Origin: Nitrospira sp.
GTDB taxonomy: Bacteria > Nitrospirota > Nitrospiria > Nitrospirales > Nitrospiraceae
Direction of reading: 5' to 3'
Length of the DNA: 8,831 nucleotides
Assembly (NCBI GenBank): GCA_025360665.1
Contig: JANYBU010000150.1
Location: forward strand, 1 to 8,831
Shown here piece after piece: positions 4,304 to 8,831 of this stretch; position 1 is the stretch's first letter, and each line of letters opens with the position of its first letter. The notes under the pieces are model-generated. The model ran no database searches. It was not told the DNA's origin and saw only the letters and a program-made list of their open reading frames with translations. Made by a program: the position numbers and the translations under genes.

Positions 4304-5782
4304 ATGGCTTCTCTCACACGACGAACCTCAAACCTCGAACTGCACAACCATCTGTATCCCGTGATCATGGCCGGTGGCAGCGGCACCAGGTTTTGGCCGC
4401 TCAGTCGACAGTTGTTTCCCAAACAGCTGCTGCGGATTATGGGAGATGAAACGTTGATTCAGCAGACCATGCGCCGGGTGGTCTGTGCTTCGGCGCCGAA
4501 CCGGGTGATGATCTCCACGAATCCAGCCCAAGCAGAATCCATTCGCGTCCAGTTGAGTGAATGGAAAGACGCGCTCACAGGTAATTTCGTGCTTGAGCCG
4601 GAAGGGCGCAATACCGCTCCGGCGATTGCCCTGGTGGCCTTAGAACTGGTCCGTCGGGATCCTGACGCGATCATGTTGGTGGTTCCGGCTGATCATATCG
4701 TCAAAGGCCAACGGGCGTTCGATGCGGCGGTGGCGTTGGCGGCGACGCTGGCCCAGCAGGACTATCTGGTGACGTTTGGCATCCAGCCGATCCGTCCTGA
4801 AACCGGCTACGGTTACATCAGGCCCAACCGAAAAGTGATATTGGGAAGACAGGGCACGCTTACGGGACATCCGGTCAGCCGATTCGTTGAAAAACCCAAT
4901 GCCACCAAGGCTGCGCAATATCTCAAGGCGGGAGACTACTATTGGAACAGCGGCATGTTTATTTGGCGCGCCGCGACGATTCTTGATGAAATTCGACGCC
5001 ATCAACCTGCCCTCTTTCGGGGGATCGAACGGATCGGCCAATTGATGCGGGCAGGGGCGGCCAGGCAAGCCATCGACGATGCGTATCGGACACTCACGCC
5101 GGTCTCGATCGATACGGGTGTCATGGAGCAATCGAAGAAAGCCGCGATCGTGCCTGTGTCCTTTCAGTGGTCTGACGTCGGGAGTTGGGGGAGTTTGGAT
5201 GAAGTGGCGTCGAAGGATAAGGCCGGCAATGTTGTGGTCGGTCGTGTGGTCGACCTCGATAGCCGTCGGTCGATCGTCTACGGGGATCGTCGTCTCGTGG
5301 CGACGATCGGGCTCACCGACATGGTGGTGGTCGATACGCCGGACGCCACATTGGTCTGCCCAAAGTCCCGCGCGCAAGATGTGAAGCAGCTGGTCGACAT
5401 GCTTAAACGGCAGAACGCGCCGGAATATCTTGAACACATGACCGTGCAGCGGCCCTGGGGGTCCTATACCATCCTGGAAGAAGGACCTGGCTACAAAGTG
5501 AAGCGTGTGACGGTCAAGCCAGGCGGGCGGCTCTCGTTACAGATGCATCATCAACGGAGCGAACATTGGGTGGTGATCACCGGGATGGCGCGGGTGACGA
5601 GGGATGACGAGGTCTTCGATCTCATGGTTGGCCATAGCACAGAAATTCCTGTAGAAACCCGTCACCGGTTGGAAAACCCCGGTCAAGCGACCCTGCATAT
5701 CATTGAAGTGCAGAACGGGCCCTATCTTGGGGAAGACGATATCGTCAGGTTTCAGGATGATTATGGGCGAACGAAGAACTGA
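4304..5782 (+). CDS. manC: Bifunctional mannose-1-phosphate guanylyltransferase / mannose-6-phosphate isomerase (type II)
   Basis: Makes GDP-mannose from mannose-1-phosphate and GTP and, through its C-terminal domain, interconverts fructose-6-phosphate and mannose-6-phosphate. It is cytoplasmic. The 492-residue product starts with a GT-A nucleotidyltransferase domain: AGGSGTRFWPLSR (23-35), PKQLL, EPEGRNTAPAIAL, VVPADHI, RPETGYGYI, RFVEKPN and YYWNSGMFIWRA. After a linker comes a cupin domain with RPWGSY, KVKRVTVKPGGRLSLQMHHQ and RSEHWVVITG, the PMI zinc-site region. Length is slightly above the usual 470-480. The extra residues are at the N-terminus (MASLTRRTSNLELHNH), which is partly encoded by degenerate heptamers. 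No better in-frame start precedes the conserved LYPVIMAGG. The gene lies 16 bp after the kdsC-like gene and before manB, which supplies its mannose-1-phosphate. Confidence 0.94.
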   Translation: MASLTRRTSNLELHNHLYPVIMAGGSGTRFWPLSRQLFPKQLLRIMGDETLIQQTMRRVVCASAPNRVMISTNPAQAESIRVQLSEWKDALTGNFVLEPEGRNTAPAIALVALELVRRDPDAIMLVVPADHIVKGQRAFDAAVALAATLAQQDYLVTFGIQPIRPETGYGYIRPNRKVILGRQGTLTGHPVSRFVEKPNATKAAQYLKAGDYYWNSGMFIWRAATILDEIRRHQPALFRGIERIGQLMRAGAARQAIDDAYRTLTPVSIDTGVMEQSKKAAIVPVSFQWSDVGSWGSLDEVASKDKAGNVVVGRVVDLDSRRSIVYGDRRLVATIGLTDMVVVDTPDATLVCPKSRAQDVKQLVDMLKRQNAPEYLEHMTVQRPWGSYTILEEGPGYKVKRVTVKPGGRLSLQMHHQRSEHWVVITGMARVTRDDEVFDLMVGHSTEIPVETRHRLENPGQATLHIIEVQNGPYLGEDDIVRFQDDYGRTKN

Positions 5783-5809
5783 GCGTCGTAATGTCATCAC
5801 GTCTGTAAA

Positions 5810-5848
5810 GTCGTCAAGTCGGCAATCTCTGACTTTGGACTTGATGAC
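5810..5848 (+). repeat. Stem-loop in the manC-manB gap
   Basis: GTCGTCAAGTC (5810-5820) can pair with GACTTGATGAC (5838-5848): 11 pairs including one G-U, with a 17-base loop. Further AAGTC/GACTT words nearby (5808-5812, 5831-5835, 5854-5858) give alternative pairings. No T tract follows. It may be an RNA-processing or stabilising hairpin in a polycistronic message, or simply another intergenic repeat. Confidence 0.55.
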
Positions 5849-5876
5849 CTTCAGACTTTCCGACTGACGGAGGCCC

Positions 5877-7277
5877 ATGGGATTGTTTCGTGAGTACGAT
5901 TTGCGTGGCATTGTGGGCCAGGAACTTACAGATGCGATTGCGGAGCAGGTCGGGCGCGCCTACTGCACCTATGTGAAAGACCGTGGAGTGAAAACGATCT
6001 CGGTCGGGCGAGATGGCCGACTGAGCTCACCGGGGCTTTACAAGGCCCTTGTACGGGGGCTCCTCGCCGGTGGATTGAATGTGGTGGATATCGGTATTTG
6101 CCCTTCGCCGCTGGTGTATTTCTCGCTGTTTCAGCTACCGGTTGACGGCGGCATCATGATCACCGGGAGCCACAATGCCGCAGAATACAACGGATTTAAG
6201 ATCTGCATCGGGAAAGATGCGATTCATGGAGAGGAGATCCAGGCGCTCCGAGCGGTGATGGAGGCTGGTTCTTTCGTATCCGGGGCTGGGCAGTTATCGG
6301 AACATCCCATCATTCCCGACTATCTGGCCTATATCAAGGAGAGCTTCACTCACGTCAATGCCAAGCGCCTGCATGTCGTTATCGACTGTGGAAATGGTGT
6401 GGCGGCCTTGGTGGCCAAAGAGGCCTTGGAGCTTTTAGGTTGTCGCGTCACAGGGCTCTATTGCGATCTCGACGGGAGATTCCCGAACCATCATCCAGAT
6501 CCCACGGTCTTAGAGAATCTCGATGATCTGATTCAGGCCGTCAAGCAGCATAAAGCCGATGTCGGGATCGCCTACGATGGAGATGCCGATCGCATTGGGA
6601 CCATCGATGAGCAAGGGGATGTCTTGTGGGGCGATCGCCTGATGGTGGTCTACGCGCGCGATATTCTGGCGGCAAAGCCGGGGAGTACCATCATCTCAGA
6701 GGTCAAATCGTCGCAGAGCCTCTATGACGATATTGCGAAGCAGGGTGGCCGACCGATCATGTGGAAAACCGGCCACTCCTTGATCAAGGCGAAGATGAAA
6801 AGTGAGCATGCTGTGTTGGCCGGCGAAATGTCCGGACATATGTTCTTTGCCGATCGGTACTTCGGGTATGACGACGCGATTTATGCCTCGTGCCGGCTGG
6901 TGGAGATTCTGGCCAAGACCACTCGTTCACTCTCCGCGTTGGTGGCGGATCTTCCGAAGACGTCCGTTACCCCGGAGATTCGGGTGGACGTGTCGGACTC
7001 CATCAAATTCGAGTTGGTCAGGCATGTGCAGGAACGGTTGGCAGACTGTGCGAAGACCCGCGAGGAGCTTGGTCCGGCCAAGCTGGTGATCCGCGATGTC
7101 GTCACCATCGATGGGGTACGTGCCATCTTCGACGATGGGTGGGGCCTGGTCCGAGCCTCGAATACCCAGCCGGCCCTCGTGTTACGGTTTGAAGCCACCT
7201 CGCCGGAGCGATTGGCCACGATCCGCGCAGTTATCGAAGGAGAGCTGGCTGCGGTCAAACAGGCCCTTGGCTGCTAG
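5877..7277 (+). CDS. manB: Phosphomannomutase/phosphoglucomutase (AlgC/ManB type)
   Basis: Interconverts 6-phospho and 1-phospho forms of mannose and, in AlgC-type enzymes, glucose, using a phosphoserine and Mg2+ in the cytoplasm. The 466-residue length matches Pseudomonas AlgC (463). Domains in order are an N-terminal FREYDLRG motif (4-11); the active-site loop TGSHN with Ser98; the metal-binding loop DGDADR (Asp234, Asp236, Asp238); the sugar-binding loop GEMSGH (316-321), which distinguishes mannose/glucose mutases; and the phosphate-binding RASNTQP (426-432). The active-site loop continues NAAEYNGFKI, with Ala where many relatives have Pro. GGAGG at 5869-5873 is a strong but close (3-base spacer) ribosome binding site for the ATG at 5877. 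Being next to manC implies mannose-1-phosphate supply for GDP-mannose. Dual use for glucose-1-phosphate to RfbA is inferred from the subfamily. Confidence 0.93.
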   Translation: MGLFREYDLRGIVGQELTDAIAEQVGRAYCTYVKDRGVKTISVGRDGRLSSPGLYKALVRGLLAGGLNVVDIGICPSPLVYFSLFQLPVDGGIMITGSHNAAEYNGFKICIGKDAIHGEEIQALRAVMEAGSFVSGAGQLSEHPIIPDYLAYIKESFTHVNAKRLHVVIDCGNGVAALVAKEALELLGCRVTGLYCDLDGRFPNHHPDPTVLENLDDLIQAVKQHKADVGIAYDGDADRIGTIDEQGDVLWGDRLMVVYARDILAAKPGSTIISEVKSSQSLYDDIAKQGGRPIMWKTGHSLIKAKMKSEHAVLAGEMSGHMFFADRYFGYDDAIYASCRLVEILAKTTRSLSALVADLPKTSVTPEIRVDVSDSIKFELVRHVQERLADCAKTREELGPAKLVIRDVVTIDGVRAIFDDGWGLVRASNTQPALVLRFEATSPERLATIRAVIEGELAAVKQALGC

Positions 7278-7289
7278 CACGCGCGAAGT

Positions 7290-7363
7290 GCGAGACACGC
7301 GAGAAAGGCGCGACGTGAGCAGATTGGATTCCCACCTCGTCTCGCCCGTCCCGCGAGTCTCGC
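7290..7363 (+). repeat. Inverted repeat with GTCTCGC-type heptamers after manB
   Basis: GCGAGACACGCG (7290-7301) is the reverse complement of 7352-7363 apart from one mismatch, with a 50-base loop. The right side is built of spaced heptamers: GTCTCGC (7339-7345), GTCCCGC (7348-7354) and GTCTCGC (7357-7363), period 9. The whole gap 7278-7487 holds only repeats and hairpins. No T-tailed terminator or clear promoter was seen. Confidence 0.65.
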
Positions 7364-7375
7364 TCGGCTATTAGG

Positions 7376-7392
7376 CTCAGGCTGAGCCTGAG
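7376..7392 (+). repeat. Tight hairpin upstream of the DUF3108 gene
   Basis: CTCAGGC, loop TGA, GCCTGAG: a perfect 7-bp stem. It is followed by ACAATAG rather than a T run, so a Rho-independent terminator is doubtful. Heptamer-like units CTTCAAC, CTTCACC and CTCAGCC (7411-7431) follow. Confidence 0.6.
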
Positions 7393-7487
7393 ACAATAGT
7401 GCCATTCTTCCTTCAACCTTCACCCTCAGCCTACCGCACATGGCTTCTCACCAGCTTCTTCGTCATCATCAGCGAGGCAATCTACCG

Positions 7488-8279
7488 ATGCCTGCTCTTT
7501 TTTCTCGCATTCGGTTTGTACTGGCATGTCTGATCTTGGGCGCCATGAGTGGCTCGGTCTCGTGGGTTGAGGCCAGCGACCCTTCTTCAACGCGATCCTT
7601 CCAAGTCGGGGAACAGCTCACCTACGAAATCTCATGGCTGAATATCACAGCCGGCACAGCCGTGATGGCTGTTAGTGGTGCCGGTACGGACGGAGACCGG
7701 CCGCTGGTGAAATTGATCACTACGACGCAGTCGAGGCCCGCGATCACCACATTCTTTCCCGTGGATAACCGGGTAGAGTCGATAGTGGATCCCGCCACGC
7801 TGCTTCCGGATCATTTGACCTTCAAGCGGCGAGAAGGGAAGAAGAAAGAAGATATCGAGTACACATTTCATCAGAAAGAGGGGACGGTCACGGTTGTCAA
7901 AGGTGGGACGACTGAAACATTGGAGATGCCGCCGGGCACCCAAGACGTCATCTCCTGTCTCTATTATGCGCGCAGCGAATTGTCGCTACAGCCAGGGTCA
8001 TTTCTGACGATGAATGTGCATCACGATAAAAAGAACCGCAAAGTGGACGTGCGCGTTGAGGAGATTGAGATTGTCAGTGGTCCGTGGGGGGAGGTTGAAA
8101 CGGCTCGTGTGTTGGTCGTTATGCCGTTCCAAGGTCTCTTCCTCAACCAGGGCAACATCCGGGTGTGGTTTACCAACGACGATCGGCGCATTCCTGTTCG
8201 AATGAAGGCCAAGGTCATCATCGGGTCGATTGTGGCCGATCTCGTCAGCGGATTGCAGGGCTCATCGTCAGCCCAATGA
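7488..8279 (+). CDS. DUF3108-family exported protein
   Basis: A 263-residue protein predicted to be exported. The first 29 residues form a signal peptide: Arg7 and Arg9, a hydrophobic stretch FVLACLILGAM, and a V-E-A cleavage site before Ser30. The mature part begins with FQVGEQLTYEISWLNITAGTA, the typical DUF3108 opening (a Y-x-I-x-W-L-x-I-x-A-G pattern), and continues with beta-rich sequence such as ESIVDPATLLPDHLTFKRR and a C-terminal VWFTNDDRRIPVRMKAKVIIGSI-type ending, split here as VWFTNDDRRIPVRMK then AKVIIGSI. Family members are periplasmic or outer-membrane-associated, and their function is not established. The upstream ATG at 7440 would add 16 residues before the signal peptide and lacks a ribosome binding site. 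GAGG at 7474-7477 suits 7488. It stands apart from the manB cluster (210-bp gap of repeats), so cotranscription is uncertain. Confidence 0.82.
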   Translation: MPALFSRIRFVLACLILGAMSGSVSWVEASDPSSTRSFQVGEQLTYEISWLNITAGTAVMAVSGAGTDGDRPLVKLITTTQSRPAITTFFPVDNRVESIVDPATLLPDHLTFKRREGKKKEDIEYTFHQKEGTVTVVKGGTTETLEMPPGTQDVISCLYYARSELSLQPGSFLTMNVHHDKKNRKVDVRVEEIEIVSGPWGEVETARVLVVMPFQGLFLNQGNIRVWFTNDDRRIPVRMKAKVIIGSIVADLVSGLQGSSSAQ

Positions 8280-8295
8280 GGGAACCAGCCTTTCG

Positions 8296-8324
8296 TTGCC
8301 CGCCCCGTTCAAAACAGTTATACT
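8296..8324 (+). promoter_or_regulatory. Candidate sigma-70-type promoter for fbp
   Basis: TTGCCC (8296-8301, 4 of 6 to TTGACA), a 17-base spacer, then TATACT (8319-8324, 5 of 6 to TATAAT). Transcription would start about 7 bases on, almost at the fbp ATG at 8335. No Shine-Dalgarno sequence precedes that ATG, which fits a leaderless or nearly leaderless message. Confidence 0.5.
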
Positions 8325-8334
8325 TGCCTCTACT

Positions 8335-8831
8335 ATGGGACAGTTTCCTCTTACTTTAAGCAGATTTATCATTCAGACGCAGGCGGCGCATCCTGGGGGT
8401 GCCGGGGAGCTTTCCAGTCTCCTGTCCCAGATCGGCCTGGTCGGCAAACTCATTGGGCAGGATCTCCGACATGCAGGGCTCATCGATATCCTGGGAACGA
8501 CCGGTGGGATTAATGTACAGGGGGAGACAGTCAAGCGGCTGGATGAGATTGCGAACGAGACCTTTCTGAAGGCTTTTCACCATAGCGAGCTTGTCTGTGC
8601 CGTGGCATCGGAAGAGATGGAAAAACCGGTCCTGTTTCCGGAGAATTGGCCGCAGGCCAAGTACATGCTGCTCTTCGATCCTCTCGATGGCTCATCAAAC
8701 ACGGACTGCAACATGCCTCTCGGCGCGATTTTTTCCGTCTTGAAGTGCGAGCGCAAAGACCGGATGCCGACCGAGGATGACCTTGTCCGCAAGGGAACAG
8801 AGCAGGTGGCGGCCGGCTATCTCCTCTACGG
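8335..8831 (+). CDS. fbp: Fructose-1,6-bisphosphatase class I, 3' truncated
   Basis: Hydrolyses fructose-1,6-bisphosphate to fructose-6-phosphate in gluconeogenesis or a reductive carbon-fixation cycle, in the cytoplasm. The frame is open from ATG 8335 to the window edge (165 complete codons of an expected 330 or so). Visible class I FBPase motifs are MGQFPLTLSRFI at the start, INVQGETVKRLDEIAN, VASEEME (metal-ligand glutamates) and FDPLDGSSN followed by AIFSVLK, the DPLDG metal- and phosphate-binding core. The start is the only in-frame ATG before the conserved N-terminus. It has no ribosome binding site but a promoter-like pair just upstream. Its product, fructose-6-phosphate, is the entry point to mannose-6-phosphate and so to the manB/manC pathway. 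Confidence 0.93.
   Translation, partial: MGQFPLTLSRFIIQTQAAHPGGAGELSSLLSQIGLVGKLIGQDLRHAGLIDILGTTGGINVQGETVKRLDEIANETFLKAFHHSELVCAVASEEMEKPVLFPENWPQAKYMLLFDPLDGSSNTDCNMPLGAIFSVLKCERKDRMPTEDDLVRKGTEQVAAGYLLY

Noticed and set aside
4640..5437. Long (265-residue) antisense frame opposite manC
   Set aside because: It is the shadow of a strongly supported gene; the translation is rich in His, Arg and Asp without any recognisable domain.
7376..7410. CTCAGGC/GCCTGAG hairpin as a Rho-independent terminator of manB
   Set aside because: No T tract follows the stem; retained only as a hairpin.
7440..7487. Upstream ATG at 7440 as the start of the DUF3108 gene
   Set aside because: No ribosome binding site, and it would place 16 polar residues (MASHQLLRHHQRGNLP) before the signal peptide.
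7488..7577. DUF3108 protein as a lipoprotein (V-L-A-C at residues 11-14)
   Set aside because: The cysteine comes after too short a hydrophobic stretch; the hydrophobic segment continues beyond it and ends at a good V-E-A signal peptidase I site.

Overview
This 8.8 kb window holds part of a sugar-nucleotide gene cluster from a Gram-negative, moderately GC-rich bacterium. All genes are on the + strand. The style (tight operon broken by GC-rich heptamer-like repeats, a solitary four-helix-bundle S23/IVP gene, a KdsC-type phosphatase, a DUF3108 envelope protein and a class I FBPase) is compatible with a Nitrospira-like (Nitrospirota) chromosome. That assignment is an impression and was not tested by any search.

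Layout: rfbA (5' end cut off by the window edge), a small four-helix-bundle (23S-rRNA-intervening-sequence family) gene, rfbB, rfbD, a kdsC-like HAD phosphatase, a bifunctional manC, manB/algC (PMM/PGM), a DUF3108 exported protein, and fbp (3' end cut off). RfbA, RfbB and RfbD make dTDP-L-rhamnose precursors; the epimerase RfbC is not in the window. ManB and ManC make GDP-mannose, and an AlgC-type ManB could also supply glucose-1-phosphate to RfbA. Together they would feed LPS O-antigen or exopolysaccharide synthesis. Fbp, behind its own candidate promoter, belongs to gluconeogenesis, which supplies fructose-6-phosphate.

The most unusual part is the DNA between rfbA and rfbB (826 bp) and between rfbB and rfbD (387 bp). 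Elsewhere from rfbD to manB the gaps are only 10, 16 and 94 bp. Both long gaps have the same architecture: a G-rich GGGTA-type array starting in the last codons and stop codon of the upstream gene, a conserved non-repetitive core (28/32 bases identical, including 18 in a row), then a C-rich TACCCC-type array ending just before the next gene's ribosome binding site or start. The arms are mutually complementary in type, so each gap could fold as a large stem with the core in the loop. In the first gap the four-helix-bundle gene lies between two G-rich arrays, inside that loop. This recalls 23S rRNA intervening sequences, where an ORF of the same family sits inside a stem-loop. I propose a complete element and an ORF-less copy; this is inference.

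Smaller repeats mark other junctions: GAAGTTC heptamers at kdsC/manC, a stem-loop between manC and manB, GTCTCGC-type repeats plus a tight hairpin between manB and the DUF3108 gene, and a 30-bp near-perfect palindrome inside rfbD. No tRNA, rRNA, CRISPR array, transposase or classic T-tailed terminator was seen.
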